A DNA stretch of 64,000 nucleotides from Cupriavidus gilardii. Its GTDB lineage: Bacteria; Pseudomonadota; Gammaproteobacteria; Burkholderiales; Burkholderiaceae. The notes beneath the pieces are model-generated. The model saw only the letters and a list, made by a program, of their open reading frames with translations. It had not been told where the DNA came from and searched no databases. The position numbers and the translations under genes were made by a program. The DNA is taken from NCBI RefSeq assembly GCF_008801915.1, contig NZ_VZOV01000009.1, forward strand, positions 1 through 64,000, in the 5' to 3' direction. Shown in pieces: positions 1 to 9,214 of the stretch (its first letter is position 1; each line of letters starts with the position of its first letter).

Positions 1-201
1 GGCCGAGGCGGTGGAGCCCGGCTCGCCGGCCGTGGCTGCCGCCGCCGGCTTCGCCGCCGCCCCCTGCCGCGCCAACGCGGCGTCGAGCGTGCGCGCCGCG
101 CGCCAGCGCAACCACCACTGCTGCAACAGCGGCAGCGCGAGCGCCGCCACGCCGAGCGCGGCGATCAGCAGGCTGAGGGCGATCAAGCTGTCACGATTCA
201 T
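1..201 (-). CDS. tadC: Tad pilus inner-membrane protein TadC, N-terminal fragment cut by window edge
   Basis: The first 67 codons of a minus-strand gene that continues past the left edge. It starts MNRDSLIALSLLIAALGVAA, one hydrophobic helix, followed by an Ala-rich basic linker. It lies 10 bp downstream of the tadB-like gene, where TadC-type T2SSF-family platform proteins are usually encoded in tad operons. Function is inferred from position and the helix, because the conserved T2SSF domain lies outside the window. Expected role: with TadB, forms the inner-membrane platform for Flp pilus assembly. Confidence 0.6.
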   Translation of the reverse strand, partial: MNRDSLIALSLLIAALGVAALALPLLQQWWLRWRAARTLDAALARQGAAAKPAAAATAGEPGSTASA

Positions 202-211
202 CACGCCGCCC

Positions 212-1138
212 CTATACCGAACGCGCCAGCCGATACAGCAGCAGCGCGCCGACGATCTCCAGCCCGAACGCCGCCATCAGCAGCAGGCGGCCCGACGGAT
301 CGTTCCACATCATCAGCAGGTAGCCGGCGTTGAAGACGAACATCAAGCCGGCCACGACCACCGGCAGCAAACCCAGGATCCACGCCGACATCCGCGTTTC
401 CGCCGACAGCGCCGACAGCTCGCGCTGCGCCTGCTCGCGGTCGCGCATATACGCGGCGGTACGCTCCATCACGATGTCGGCCCGGCCGCCGTAGCGCGTG
501 GCGAGCCTGAGCACCGAAGCGAGCAGGATCAGTTCGTCGAAGCGATAGCTGCGCGCGACCTGCATCACCGCCTGGTCCAGCTCCTTGCCGGCGCGCTGCA
601 GATGGACGGCCTGCACCAGGCATTGGCGCAGCGGCAGTTCGGTATTGCCGATCGCATGCTGGAACGCCGCCGGCACCGCGCTGCCGATCGTCATCAGCCG
701 CACCACGCCGTCGAGAAATCCAGGCAGCTGCTCGCACAGGCGTTGATGAAAACGCGTGGTCCGGCGCCACAACAGGCCGGCGCAGATCGCCAGGCAGACC
801 ACCGCCATCGCGGCAGCGGCCACCAGGCCGCCGCCGATCAGGGCCGCGGCGCACAGCAGCAACGGCGGCCCGCCCCACAGCAGATAGGTGCGGCGCGTCG
901 GCTCGAGGTCCGCCCGCCGAAGCAGATCGGCCCAGCGCCGCTTCAGGTCGCGTGCGCCGGTGACGGGCGGCAACTCGGCTGCAGATGCATAGCGCGAGCG
1001 CACCTGCTCGGTCTGCGCCTGCACGAAGGCCCGCGCCGCCTCGCGCTCGGCGCGTGTGCCGGCCTGCGCCAGCAGCAACAGGCCGGCGCCGAGCAGCAGC
1101 AAGGCGATCGCGGCGATGGCCAGTCCGACGCTAGACAT
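212..1138 (-). CDS. tadB: Tad pilus inner-membrane platform protein TadB
   Basis: 308 aa. An N-terminal membrane helix (residues about 4-27) is followed by a soluble stretch, a hydrophobic pair near residues 85-125, the T2SSF-type core with its charged helices (about 130-250), and C-terminal hydrophobic segments ending YRLARSV. The length and layout fit TadB, which together with TadC forms the membrane platform worked by the CpaF ATPase. The start codon overlaps the end of cpaF by 8 bp, so the two are probably translationally coupled. No sequence irregularity was seen. Confidence 0.85.
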   Translation of the reverse strand: MSSVGLAIAAIALLLLGAGLLLLAQAGTRAEREAARAFVQAQTEQVRSRYASAAELPPVTGARDLKRRWADLLRRADLEPTRRTYLLWGGPPLLLCAAALIGGGLVAAAAMAVVCLAICAGLLWRRTTRFHQRLCEQLPGFLDGVVRLMTIGSAVPAAFQHAIGNTELPLRQCLVQAVHLQRAGKELDQAVMQVARSYRFDELILLASVLRLATRYGGRADIVMERTAAYMRDREQAQRELSALSAETRMSAWILGLLPVVVAGLMFVFNAGYLLMMWNDPSGRLLLMAAFGLEIVGALLLYRLARSV

Positions 1139-2456
1139 CGAAGCGGCCCAACGGATCTTCCATGCCGAAACTGGCCTGGCGCAGGCGCGCCAGCTTGGGC
1201 GAATGCGGCAGGATGCCGAGCGACTGCCAGCGGTCGACCTCGACGCCGTCCGGCCCGATATACGGATCGTGGCGATACAGCTCCTGCGTGGTGACGATGT
1301 TGTCGCCCATGCCGGTCACTTCGGTGATCGACAGGATGCGGCGCTTGCCGTTCGACAGCCGGCCGATCTGCACGATGAAGTCGATTGCATTGGCAATCTG
1401 CCGGCGCAGGCTGACCTCGCTGCCCTGAAAGCCGGCAAAACCGGCCAGCATCTCGAGCCGGTACAGGCATTCGCGCGGGCTGCTCGCGTGGATCGTCCCC
1501 ATCGAGCCGTCGTGACCGGTGCTCATCGCCTGCAGCATCTCCAGCACTTCGCCGCCGCGCACTTCGCCGACGATGATCCGGTCCGGCCGCATGCGCAGGC
1601 TGTTGCGCAGCAGGTCGCGGATCGACACCACGCCGGTTCCTTCGAATCCGCCGGGCCGGCTTTCGAGGCGGACCACGTGCGGGTGATTCAGCGCGAGCTC
1701 GGCGGTGTCCTCGATCGTGATCACGCGCTCGCTGTCCGGCACGAAGATCGCCAGCGCGTTCAGCAGCGAGGTCTTGCCCGAGCTGGTGCCGCCGCTGACC
1801 AGGATATTGCAGCGCGCCTTGACCGCGGCCTCCAGCAGGTCGGCGATCTCCTGGTTCATGGTGCCGAGCCCCAGCAGCGCGTCGGGCGTCAGCGGATCCT
1901 TGCGGAACTTGCGGATCGACACCACCGGACCTTGCAGCGCCAACGGCGGAATCACGACGTTGATGCGGCCGCCGTCGGGCAGCCGGGCATCGACCATCGG
2001 GTTCGATTCATCGAGCCGCCGGCCGATCGGCGCCAGGATCCGGCGCACGATGCGCAGCAGATGGCCGGCATCGGCAAAGCGTACCGGGATGCGTTCGAGC
2101 ATGCCGTGGCGCGACACATACACGTCGAGATGGCCGTTGACCAGGATGTCCTCGACGGCGGGATCGTTCAGCAAGTCCTCGATGGGACCAAAGCCGGCCA
2201 GTTCCTTGGTCAGCGCCTCGGCGATCTGATGCAGCTCGGCCTCGTTGATCGGAATCCGGCGCAGCCGGGTGAAGCTCTCCAGCTCGAGATCGACAAAGCG
2301 CTGGATGGCCGTGCGCGACCAGCGGCCGAACTCCGCGCCCAGTTCTTCGATGCGCGTCAGCAGATGCTCGTGCGCCGCTTCCTTGATCGTGTGGAATTCC
2401 TGCGAGGTCGGAAACGGCGCGGCGGCGTTGTCCGAGAATTCGATGGGTTGCGTCAT
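1131..2456 (-). CDS. cpaF: Tad pilus assembly ATPase CpaF (TadA)
   Basis: 441 aa, the usual CpaF length. It is a secretion ATPase of the VirB11/GspE superfamily that powers Flp pilus extension and retraction. Walker A is GGTSSGKTS at residues 222-230, followed by the Asp-box region ITIEDTAEL (247-255) and the family signature GEVRGGE at 297-303. The N-terminal about 150 residues form the usual CpaF N-domain. The gene sits 9 bp after cpaE and overlaps tadB, in the middle of the tad operon. Confidence 0.95.
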   Translation of the reverse strand: MTQPIEFSDNAAAPFPTSQEFHTIKEAAHEHLLTRIEELGAEFGRWSRTAIQRFVDLELESFTRLRRIPINEAELHQIAEALTKELAGFGPIEDLLNDPAVEDILVNGHLDVYVSRHGMLERIPVRFADAGHLLRIVRRILAPIGRRLDESNPMVDARLPDGGRINVVIPPLALQGPVVSIRKFRKDPLTPDALLGLGTMNQEIADLLEAAVKARCNILVSGGTSSGKTSLLNALAIFVPDSERVITIEDTAELALNHPHVVRLESRPGGFEGTGVVSIRDLLRNSLRMRPDRIIVGEVRGGEVLEMLQAMSTGHDGSMGTIHASSPRECLYRLEMLAGFAGFQGSEVSLRRQIANAIDFIVQIGRLSNGKRRILSITEVTGMGDNIVTTQELYRHDPYIGPDGVEVDRWQSLGILPHSPKLARLRQASFGMEDPLGRFDV

Positions 2457-2465
2457 CTCGTCATC

Positions 2466-3737
2466 TCAATGGTCTGCCTTGTTCTTGCCTGCTGCATGGC
2501 TCGTGCGCAGCCGCTGCACGGCCTGCGCGATCGGTTCCAGCCACCCGGGACCCGACGCGCGCGCTTCGCAGCGATAGCCGACGCGCTCGAGCATCGGCGC
2601 CAGCGCGCGCACATAGGGCGCGGTGGGCTGCCGGTCGGCCAGCACCGCGCCGCTGTTCATCGCCGCCAGCATCGTCTCGCGGCAATCGGGCAGCGTGCCG
2701 GCCAGCGGCAGCTCCAGCCGCTGCGCGATCTGCTCGGCTTCGAGACCGAGACGCGCCTGATAGCGCGACACCACCAGCCGCATCGACTCGCGGCCGGCCT
2801 CGCGGCGGCCCAGCTCTTCCAGCAGCTCGGCCGCCGACACGATTGCCGCGACGCTCTGCTCGGCCACGACCAGCACCTCGTCGGCGACCTTGACCAGCTG
2901 CGCCATGAAATCGAGATTGCTGAATCCGCCCAGGTCGATCACTTGCAGATCGAAGTGGCTGCGCAGCGTGCCGAGCAGCGCCAGTGCTTCCGAGAACGAG
3001 ATGTCGCGCAGCTCCGCCAGCGTCTGCGGCAACGGCAGCACCGCCACGCCGCCGGCATGCCGGGTCAGCGCGGTCTGCACGAAGACCTGATCGAAGCGGC
3101 GCAGATTGCGCACGGCCTCGACGAAGTGGAAGCCCGGCGCGACGTTGGTGTACAGCGCGCCATCGCGCGCAGGCAGGCCGAGGTCCAGCAGCAGCACCTC
3201 GCCGTTCTGCCGCCGCCGCGCCGCCACCGCCAGATTGGTGGCCAGCGTGGTCGCGCCGACGCCGGGGCGCGCGCCGAGCACCGCCAGCACCTTGCCGCGG
3301 CGCGCCGGCTGCAAGACCTCCCGCGTGGCCAGCAGCCGCTGCACCGTCGCGATCGCGTTGGCGGCGGGCGAACGCATGTCGACGAAGTCCTTCACGCCGG
3401 CACGCAGCGCCGCCAGCATCAGCTCGGGCTCCTGCGCCTCGCCCAGGGCGACCAGCGGCAGGTTCGGAAACAGCCGGGCCAGCTGCTGGCCGAGCCGGGT
3501 CGATGCCTGCGCATGTTCCGCGCTGAAATGCAGGAACACGATGCCAGGATTGGCGGTGCCGATCCGCTCGACGATGCCGTCGCGCGCAGGGTCGGCGCCA
3601 TCGACCGCATGCACCTGGCCGAGCGGCGCCAGCGCGCGCTCGAGCCAGCGCCGCGGCGCCTCGCCGGTGGTGTTCAACAGGAAGGTCGCATTGCTGGCCA
3701 CGGGGGCCGCATCGATGGGGGGCAGCGTCATGTCCAT
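2466..3737 (-). CDS. cpaE: Tad pilus localisation ATPase CpaE/TadZ
   Basis: 423 aa. The N-terminal part (about 15-135) resembles an atypical response-regulator receiver domain with a degenerate phosphorylation site (VFLHFSAEH, ALRAGVKDFVD). A ParA/MinD-like ATPase domain follows, with a deviant Walker motif, GARPGVGATTLA, near residue 155. Proteins of this kind place the Tad machine at the pole. The ATG at 3737 was chosen because GAGGAAGGC lies directly upstream; the open frame runs further 5' but only through the secretin gene in another frame. A second ATG two codons later (3731) is possible. Confidence 0.88.
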   Translation of the reverse strand: MDMTLPPIDAAPVASNATFLLNTTGEAPRRWLERALAPLGQVHAVDGADPARDGIVERIGTANPGIVFLHFSAEHAQASTRLGQQLARLFPNLPLVALGEAQEPELMLAALRAGVKDFVDMRSPAANAIATVQRLLATREVLQPARRGKVLAVLGARPGVGATTLATNLAVAARRRQNGEVLLLDLGLPARDGALYTNVAPGFHFVEAVRNLRRFDQVFVQTALTRHAGGVAVLPLPQTLAELRDISFSEALALLGTLRSHFDLQVIDLGGFSNLDFMAQLVKVADEVLVVAEQSVAAIVSAAELLEELGRREAGRESMRLVVSRYQARLGLEAEQIAQRLELPLAGTLPDCRETMLAAMNSGAVLADRQPTAPYVRALAPMLERVGYRCEARASGPGWLEPIAQAVQRLRTSHAAGKNKADH

Positions 3738-3745
3738 GCCTTCCT

Positions 3746-5239
3746 CTACCTCGAAAAGCCCGGCAAGGCCGGATCGACCAGATCGCCGCCGAGGAACTTG
3801 CCCCAGACCGGTGGATTGGCGGAGGTGCGGCCGTCGGCCCCGACCCGCGCCGCCGCGCTCGACCCCTTGGCCAGCGGACGCACCAGATGCGGCGTGACGA
3901 TGATCACCAGCTCGCGGTCTTCCTGGTGGAAATTCAGGTTCTTGAAGAAGGCGCCGATCAGCGGCAGGTCGCCGAGCACCGGCACCTTGTCGACATTGCT
4001 GACCGTATTGCGGCTGACCAGGCCGCCGATCACGAAGCTCTCGCCATCGCCCAGTTCCACCGTCGTGTCGGCCCGGCGCGTGACGATGGCCGGGATCGTC
4101 GCGCCGTTCATCACGATGCCGCGCGAGGGATCCAGATCGCTGGCCTCGGGCGCGACCTTCAGCGCGATGCGCTCCGGCGACAGCACGGTCGGCGTGACGG
4201 TCAGGCCGATACCGAACTGCTTGTAGTGGATGGTCGTGGTGCCCAGCGCCTGGGGCACCGGGATCGGGATCTCGCCGCCGGCGAGGAAGCTGGCGCTCTG
4301 ACCGGACAGCGCCACGAGGCTCGGCTCGGCCAGGATGCGGGCCATGCCATTGCCTTCGAGCAGGCTCAGGTTGGCGAAGATGCCATGGCTCATCGAGGCC
4401 GCGACCAGGTTGAACGCGCTGCTGATCGGCGCGGTCGATTCCGTGGCGAGGCCCCCGCCGGTATTGCTGCCGCCGGGCCGCGGCGTGAACGTGGCCCGGG
4501 TCAGCGTGGACGGCGAGAAGCTGCCGAACGCGAAACCCGAGCGGTTGCGATAGAAGTTGAAGCCGGCCTGCTTCAGCACGTTCTTGCTGATCTCGACCAC
4601 ACGCACATCGACCTGCACGGTGCCAGTGACGGGCACGGTGGAGCGGTCGATCACCGGACCGTTGCCCACCGTCGCGCGCGCCGCCTGTTGCGCGCCCGCG
4701 GCGGCCGCGGCATCGGCGGACTGGCCGCGGATGATCGCGCCCTGCCCCGCCACGTCGATCTGCGCGCTCTGGCCATCGGAGGCCATCGCGTCGACCTGCA
4801 CCGTGTACCGGATCGGGGCCTCGCCGGACGGCCACACCATCAGATCGGTATTGCCGGGCTTGCGCGCGACCAGCAGCACGGCGGTGCTGGCGCCGCGCGA
4901 TTTGAGCAGCAACGCATCGGCGACCTCTGGGTTGCCGATCGCGATGCGTTCGAGCTGCCGGCCGATGCGGATCTCGCGCTGCGCGCCGACGGCAAGCGTG
5001 ACGCGCTGCGATGGCCGTTGCGCCGACGGCTCGGCCTGATCGCGGATCGGGTCGCGGATCGGATCGCGGGCGGGCGCAGGCTGCGCGCCCAGCGGCGCGG
5101 TGCCGAGCAGGCTCGCCGTCAACAACATTGCGGTCAGCGCGCGCAGCCGACGCGGCCGGTGGAATGACGTCATGGATAAAGCCAAGGCAGGAAGGGCTGG
5201 AAAGCGGGATCGGGGCGCCATCGGCAGCGGGAGAGTCAT
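3746..5239 (-). CDS. cpaC: Tad pilus outer-membrane secretin CpaC (RcpA)
   Basis: 497 aa. The N-terminus carries a long signal-like region (hydrophobic core around MLLTASLLGTAPLGAQ, residues 37-52), a pilus-assembly N-domain (IGRQLERIAIGNPEVADALLL) and a C-terminal secretin domain with the VPVLGDLPLIGAFF motif. It forms the outer-membrane channel for the Flp pilus. I kept the ATG at 5239 because AGGGA lies upstream; an internal ATG at 5173 (MTSFHRP) would give a more standard signal peptide but has no ribosome-binding site. It lies 10 bp after cpaB. Confidence 0.92.
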   Translation of the reverse strand: MTLPLPMAPRSRFPALPALALSMTSFHRPRRLRALTAMLLTASLLGTAPLGAQPAPARDPIRDPIRDQAEPSAQRPSQRVTLAVGAQREIRIGRQLERIAIGNPEVADALLLKSRGASTAVLLVARKPGNTDLMVWPSGEAPIRYTVQVDAMASDGQSAQIDVAGQGAIIRGQSADAAAAAGAQQAARATVGNGPVIDRSTVPVTGTVQVDVRVVEISKNVLKQAGFNFYRNRSGFAFGSFSPSTLTRATFTPRPGGSNTGGGLATESTAPISSAFNLVAASMSHGIFANLSLLEGNGMARILAEPSLVALSGQSASFLAGGEIPIPVPQALGTTTIHYKQFGIGLTVTPTVLSPERIALKVAPEASDLDPSRGIVMNGATIPAIVTRRADTTVELGDGESFVIGGLVSRNTVSNVDKVPVLGDLPLIGAFFKNLNFHQEDRELVIIVTPHLVRPLAKGSSAAARVGADGRTSANPPVWGKFLGGDLVDPALPGFSR

Positions 5240-5249
5240 CGTCGTGTCC

Positions 5250-6194
5250 CTATTCGATGGCGCGCTTGCCGGCGCGGATCACTTCGACGCCGGCCGGCGA
5301 CGGCGCGGCAGCGGGCCTGGCCTGCGCGATCTGCGACGGCTCCGTTCGCACGGCGGGCGCGCGCGGCTTGTTCGAAGCGCCGGCCAGGCCGGCCAGCGCG
5401 ACGCCTGCCGCGGCACGGTCGGCCGGCTCCAGTGCATCCGCGCTGGCCAGTCCGCCGCCGCGTGTAGCGACAGCGGGTGCAGGCTCGGCGAACAGCGTCT
5501 CGCTCGGCATGCCGTCGTCGTGCGGATTGCGCAGTGCCAGCACCAGACGGCCCGCCTGCTGCGCCATCGTCAGCTTGCTGACCTGCGCCAGCGGCACCGT
5601 CAGCACCGCGGTCTTGGCGCCTTCGCGCCGGTTCATCATCTGTTCCGGCGCGCCTTCGCGCGAGTCGTTGACCGCATTGACGCCATAGGCCAGCACGCGC
5701 AGCCGGGACAGCAGCAAGCGGGCCTGGCTGCCATCGATCTCCTGGTTGTCGCGCCGCAGGACCAGGAACACATCGACCAGATCGCCGGGCTGCACCCGAT
5801 GCCCGACCCCGATGACCTCGTCGACGGCAATGGCCACAGCCCGCTCGCCTTCGGGCACTTGCGAGGCCAACCCTCCGGCGAGCTGGCTCTCCAGCACCGG
5901 CACATTGGCGCCGAGCGCCACCAGCGGAATCTGCCCGACCACCGCATCCAGCGACCGGTAGCCTCCGGCCGGATCGATCGGCAGCATCTCGACCTTCAAT
6001 GCATCGGCGCTCAGCGGCTTGCCGGCCTCGACGGCCTTGGTGGTGATCACGACGGGATGCAGCGCGGTGGGCGACGATGATGGATGCGCGGCCGGACTGG
6101 CGGGGCCGCGCCCCACCTGCCAGGCGAGCAGCGCTAGCAAGGCTGCCAGGGCCAGCAGCACGATGGCAACGATTCGGATTTGTTTGCTGGTCAT
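5250..6194 (-). CDS. cpaB: Flp pilus assembly protein CpaB (RcpC)
   Basis: 314 aa from the ATG at 6194, which opens MTSKQIRIVAIVLLALAALL, a typical single anchor helix. An SAF-like region follows (about 45-110, containing KAVEAGKPLSADALKVEMLP), then the RcpC domain with the signature PGDLVDVFLVL. CpaB is a periplasmic partner of the CpaC secretin. The open frame extends to 6302, but that segment lacks a ribosome-binding site and does not resemble the family. The C-terminal 80 residues are Ala/Pro-rich and poorly conserved. Confidence 0.88.
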   Translation of the reverse strand: MTSKQIRIVAIVLLALAALLALLAWQVGRGPASPAAHPSSSPTALHPVVITTKAVEAGKPLSADALKVEMLPIDPAGGYRSLDAVVGQIPLVALGANVPVLESQLAGGLASQVPEGERAVAIAVDEVIGVGHRVQPGDLVDVFLVLRRDNQEIDGSQARLLLSRLRVLAYGVNAVNDSREGAPEQMMNRREGAKTAVLTVPLAQVSKLTMAQQAGRLVLALRNPHDDGMPSETLFAEPAPAVATRGGGLASADALEPADRAAAGVALAGLAGASNKPRAPAVRTEPSQIAQARPAAAPSPAGVEVIRAGKRAIE

Positions 6195-6270
6195 GAGAGA
6201 TGCCCGCGCATGGCCGGAACGACAACCACTGCGTACCAGGGATGGAAAAGGGACTTGGACATGAGGGAAC

Positions 6271-6744
6271 TCAGATATCCGGGGCCAACTGGGCGACCGC
6301 ACTGCCCACCAGCATTTCGGGGACCGGTACGAACGGTACGCGCGGCAGGATATTGGCGGCAGGCAGGCGCAGCGTCACGCTGACGCAAATGGCGTCGGCC
6401 GGCGCGCTGCAGGGTGCGGCGGTTGCGAGCTTGTCGGCGGAAGCCAGATTCGATTTGATGCTCGACGGCAGCGCGGCAAGCGCCGTGTCGGCGGCCGCTG
6501 CCACGCGCAAGTCCTTGGAGGCAGCAATACTGCCGTCGACTGCTCCGCTGGGATAGCGCACTGCCGCACGCGCCCCTTCGGCCGCGGCCAGCGTCAATAC
6601 CTGTTCGAGAGCCAGGATCAGCCCGTAATAGACGATGGCCAGCACCAATGCGAGCAGCACTGGCAGGACGACGGCGAATTCCAGCGCAGCGATGCCTTGT
6701 GCGCGGTGTCGCGGTCCAATCGATCCCCTTCTCCCCAATTTCAT
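6271..6744 (-). CDS. tadE: TadE-like minor pseudopilin
   Basis: 157 aa from the ATG at 6744. Residues 1-40 show the TadE-family layout: a short basic cytoplasmic head, then GIAALEFAVVLPVLLALVLA as the single membrane helix with the conserved Glu, and a periplasmic tail. TadE/TadF pseudopilins are processed by the Tad prepilin peptidase. An alternative start at 6789 (MRHRLAPTRNEP) has a better ribosome-binding site (AAGGGCGAA) and would add 15 residues. Only one TadE/F-type gene is visible; others may lie beyond the window. Confidence 0.82.
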   Translation of the reverse strand: MKLGRRGSIGPRHRAQGIAALEFAVVLPVLLALVLAIVYYGLILALEQVLTLAAAEGARAAVRYPSGAVDGSIAASKDLRVAAAADTALAALPSSIKSNLASADKLATAAPCSAPADAICVSVTLRLPAANILPRVPFVPVPEMLVGSAVAQLAPDI

Positions 6745-6797
6745 GCTTCGATCCGGTTCATTTCTTGTTGGCGCCAACCGGTGGCGCATTTCGCCCT

Positions 6798-7310
6798 TCA
6801 GGAACTGCCTTGCCCAACCGATAGCCATAGCAGCACCCCGACGGCAAGGTACGCAGCATAAGGAATGCCACGGGTCTGATCGGCTGCATCCGACGCCGGT
6901 ATGGTCGACATGCCAAAGCGGCGCTGCCACTGGTCAACTGCAATCGAGAGCCAACCGCCGACTGCCGAATGACGAAGCGCAAGAACGCCACAGGCATGAA
7001 CGAACGCGAGCAATGTGCCGATCAGCCAGACCGGCAGCAGACCAGACGGCCCGATGAACAAACCCACTACCGCGAAGAACTTCACGTCGCCGGCCCCCAT
7101 GCGGCCGAGCAAGTAAGCCGGCAGCATGACGGCAAAGCCAAGCGCGAATCCGAGCGCGCGCGTTCCCAACGGCAACGACGAGCCGTAGCCGAGAGACAGC
7201 ACGAGACCAGCCGCAATCAGCGCAAACGCCAATGCGAGGTTCGGTACTTTGCGGTAGTGAAGGTCAGTCCAAAGGGTCGTCACGCAGAGCAGCGTGACAA
7301 GAAGCGCCAT
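6798..7310 (-). CDS. cpaA: Tad prepilin peptidase CpaA (TadV), A24 family
   Basis: 170 aa, an integral membrane aspartic peptidase with about five to six hydrophobic segments. The two catalytic Asp residues expected for A24 peptidases are visible: D16 in TDLHYRKVPN and D75 in MGAGDVKFF. This short form lacks the methyltransferase domain, as is usual for TadV/CpaA. Substrates are the Flp pilin encoded just upstream (7329-7514) and the TadE-like pseudopilin just downstream. Confidence 0.93.
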   Translation of the reverse strand: MALLVTLLCVTTLWTDLHYRKVPNLALAFALIAAGLVLSLGYGSSLPLGTRALGFALGFAVMLPAYLLGRMGAGDVKFFAVVGLFIGPSGLLPVWLIGTLLAFVHACGVLALRHSAVGGWLSIAVDQWQRRFGMSTIPASDAADQTRGIPYAAYLAVGVLLWLSVGQGSS

Positions 7311-7328
7311 GTAACCAGCGCGGCGTCC

Positions 7329-7514
7329 TTAAGTTGGCGCCTTGACGTTATTCGTGACCCAAGTAGCCAGGTTGGTAAAGGCACTGCTGAGATTGGTGCC
7401 GAGAGACCGCGCGCCGGCGGCAACGGCCAATGCGATAAGACCTGCGATCAAGCCATATTCAATGGCCGTCGCCCCCCGTTCGTCCCGAATGAAACGCAGA
7501 AATGCGTGCTTCAT
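7329..7514 (-). CDS. flp: Flp-family type IVb major pilin
   Basis: 61 aa. It has the Flp leader and processing site: MKHAFLRFIRDERG then ATAIEYGLIAGLIALAV, with Gly14 at the cleavage point and the conserved Glu-Tyr at mature positions 5-6. A hydrophobic helix and a short Asn/Thr-rich tail follow. It has a strong ribosome-binding site (AAGGAG, 9 nt before ATG) and is the first gene of the minus-strand tad operon, as expected for the most abundantly made subunit. Confidence 0.95.
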   Translation of the reverse strand: MKHAFLRFIRDERGATAIEYGLIAGLIALAVAAGARSLGTNLSSAFTNLATWVTNNVKAPT

Positions 7515-7770
7515 GATGACCGCTCCTTCTTGTATTGCTCGTTATCCCTAAACTCCGGATGCGTGCGACCGCGCGTGTCCCCTACTCTTTGGAGGGTTGA
7601 CCCGAGCAAGCACCCGTGTTCTTTTTATAAAGGATTTTTTAATTTTCAGCTACATCCGGATGCAATGTTCACGAATTTTTTCGATTGCACGGATTGACAA
7701 GCTGCGCTCAGCGGTTGACCAAACCACCGAGTGAAATAGATCGATCCTTTCCTCCGATTCCCCCCGAAGA
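7515..7770 (-). promoter_or_regulatory. AT-rich leader/promoter region of the flp-tad operon
   Basis: A gene-free stretch before flp that is clearly richer in A/T than its surroundings, with runs of T at about 7621-7645 and 7674-7681. A TATAAA is present on the minus strand at 7629-7624, but no convincing -35 hexamer lies 17 bp upstream. It is the only place where a tad operon promoter could lie, since the upstream gene on this strand ends in a terminator at 7771-7811. The exact promoter cannot be assigned by eye. Confidence 0.4.
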
Positions 7771-7811
7771 TAAAAAAAGATGCGCAGCCGCGGGGATCGT
7801 CCGGCTGCGCA
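7771..7811 (-). terminator. Rho-independent terminator of the 7870-8973 lipoprotein gene
   Basis: On the minus strand a perfect 10-bp stem (TGCGCAGCCG at 7781-7790 with its complement at 7802-7811, 11-nt loop) is followed by TCTTTTTTTAT. It lies 59 bp after the stop codon at 7870 and separates this gene from the tad operon. Confidence 0.9.
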
Positions 7812-7869
7812 CCATCAAGCTGCCTGGCATGGCCCCCGGACTGGTGCCATGGCAGCAGTCAGCGTCGCG

Positions 7870-8973
7870 TTAGCGCCCAAGCGCTCCCAGCGAGCCGACC
7901 AGGCCGGTCACAGGTGCCAATAGCCCGCCGACCGGTGCCAACACACCACCGGTCTTGCCGCTGCCGGCACCCTTGTCAGAACCACCACCACTGCCCGCCT
8001 GCCCACCCGTTTGGGTGAGAGGCAGACCGCCAAGCAGGCCACCGAGCGGATTGCCGCTGCCGCCTGCCGAATTGCCTTCGCCATGGACCAGCCCGCCTGC
8101 CGCGGCGACCGTCCTGCCCACTTCCGTCACGACGCCACCAACCGGACCGACTACCGGCGCCTTGGTGGCGCTCAGATGCGTGCCGGTGTGCGCGACCACG
8201 CCGCCGACCTTGGTCAGCAGGTTGTCGACCGGCGCACCGAGGCGCGTGGTCGCACCCAGCGCCTGCGTGGTGTCCGTCAGCTTGCTGGTCAGCGGCACGA
8301 TTACCTTGCTGGTCTGGCCCGTCAGCTGCGCGACCGGGCCCGTCGACAGCTTGTCGCCCAGCTTCTCGCCCAGCTGCTGCACGCCGCCGGCCACGTGATT
8401 GACCACTGCGCCCACCGGCGTGGTCACCGGCGACAGCACCTTCAGTTGATCCTTGCCCAGCGAGGTCACCAGATCGCCCGTGCTCGACAAGGTATGGCCG
8501 GTCTGCGTGACGACATTGCCGGTGCTGGCCACGGTCACGCCGACCGGGTTGTCCACCGCGCCCATCTTGCCCAGGCCATCGCGCACGCCGGCACCCAGTG
8601 CGGCCACCGTGTTGCCGGCATCGATCACCACCTGGCCGGTGGCGTTGCGCGTCGCTTCGGTGACGATCGGCAGATTGGCGCCCTGCACCTGCTTGCCGAT
8701 TTCCGTAATGGCATTGCCGGTCGCCGTCACCGTATTGCCAGCGCCTTCGGCCACCTGTCCTGTCGGCGTGGTCGGCTTCGACGTAGTCGGCGGGGGCGTA
8801 CCGCCACCACCGTCATCGCCGCCGCCACCGTTGCTCGGCGGGGGCGTCGTAGCGGGCGGCCGCGTGCCGCTGCCCGAACCGCTCGACGAGCAGCCCGCCA
8901 TCATCCCCAGTACGCATGCGCACGCCAGCGCCATCATCGCCGGCGCGCGTCGCGTCGAATTCGTCCGCTTCAT
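7870..8973 (-). CDS. Collagen-like Gly/Val-rich lipoprotein, paralogue of the 9601-11295 gene
   Basis: 367 aa. A lipoprotein signal peptide ends in a lipobox at about residue 28 (VLGMMAGC), then a Ser/Gly/Pro/Thr-rich linker (SGSGSGTRPPATTPPP, GGGGDDGGGG). The main part is a degenerate repeat of short units ending in G-N-x-V or G-x-x-V (ASTGNVVTQTGHTL and similar), and the tail is Gly-rich. The ATG at 8973 was chosen for the AAGGAG site upstream; the reading frame open to 9297 has no such support. It is probably an exported, outer-membrane-anchored surface protein. Such proteins are often annotated as collagen-like triple-helix repeat proteins; I do not know a demonstrated function. Confidence 0.8.
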   Translation of the reverse strand: MKRTNSTRRAPAMMALACACVLGMMAGCSSSGSGSGTRPPATTPPPSNGGGGDDGGGGTPPPTTSKPTTPTGQVAEGAGNTVTATGNAITEIGKQVQGANLPIVTEATRNATGQVVIDAGNTVAALGAGVRDGLGKMGAVDNPVGVTVASTGNVVTQTGHTLSSTGDLVTSLGKDQLKVLSPVTTPVGAVVNHVAGGVQQLGEKLGDKLSTGPVAQLTGQTSKVIVPLTSKLTDTTQALGATTRLGAPVDNLLTKVGGVVAHTGTHLSATKAPVVGPVGGVVTEVGRTVAAAGGLVHGEGNSAGGSGNPLGGLLGGLPLTQTGGQAGSGGGSDKGAGSGKTGGVLAPVGGLLAPVTGLVGSLGALGR

Positions 8974-9067
8974 TGTGTTTCTCCTTGTGGATCGGACCGG
9001 CGCGGAACTCTGACCTGTCCCGTGGTGCCGGCGGTCCCCGTGCAGCGGGGACTCGGCCCCTTCGTCC

Positions 9068-9082
9068 GCAAGGCCCATGCCA
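9068..9082 (-). promoter_or_regulatory. Sigma-54-type -24/-12 promoter for the 7870-8973 gene
   Basis: On the minus strand TGGCAT-N5-TTGC matches the RpoN consensus TGGCAC-N5-TTGC with the -24 GG and -12 GC at the required spacing. It lies 95 bp before the ATG. Its counterpart is found at nearly the same distance from the divergent gene. Confidence 0.7.
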
Positions 9083-9131
9083 TCGGCGGAAACGATGGCG
9101 ATCGCACCGCTTGCGCAACCATGCGTATCGT

Positions 9132-9162
9132 CCGCAAAGCCTTGCGCCACGCGGATTTGCGG
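9132..9162 (-). promoter_or_regulatory. Upstream dyad CCGCAAA-N17-TTTGCGG (copy 1)
   Basis: Perfect 7-bp inverted arms with a 17-nt spacer, 49 bp upstream of the -24 element of the minus-strand gene. Thirteen contiguous bases (CAAGGCTTTGCGG on the minus strand) are identical to copy 2 at 9416-9446. It is probably the binding site of an activator of the sigma-54 promoter. Confidence 0.65.
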
Positions 9163-9214
9163 ACGATGCCCCGGCACGGGAACGAGGCGGTGCGAGCTCG
9201 CGTTGCGCGGCTTT

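Noticed and set aside
1056-4226. Long plus-strand open frame of 1056 codons across the tad genes
   Set aside because: It lies antisense to cpaF, cpaE and cpaC, which have clear motifs. Its translation is Arg/Gln/His-rich without domains, as expected for shadow frames in high-GC DNA.
2466-4835. A 789-residue version of CpaE starting at 4835
   Set aside because: The extra 366 residues run through the secretin gene in another frame and are low-complexity Arg/Gly; the ATG at 3737 has a good ribosome-binding site.
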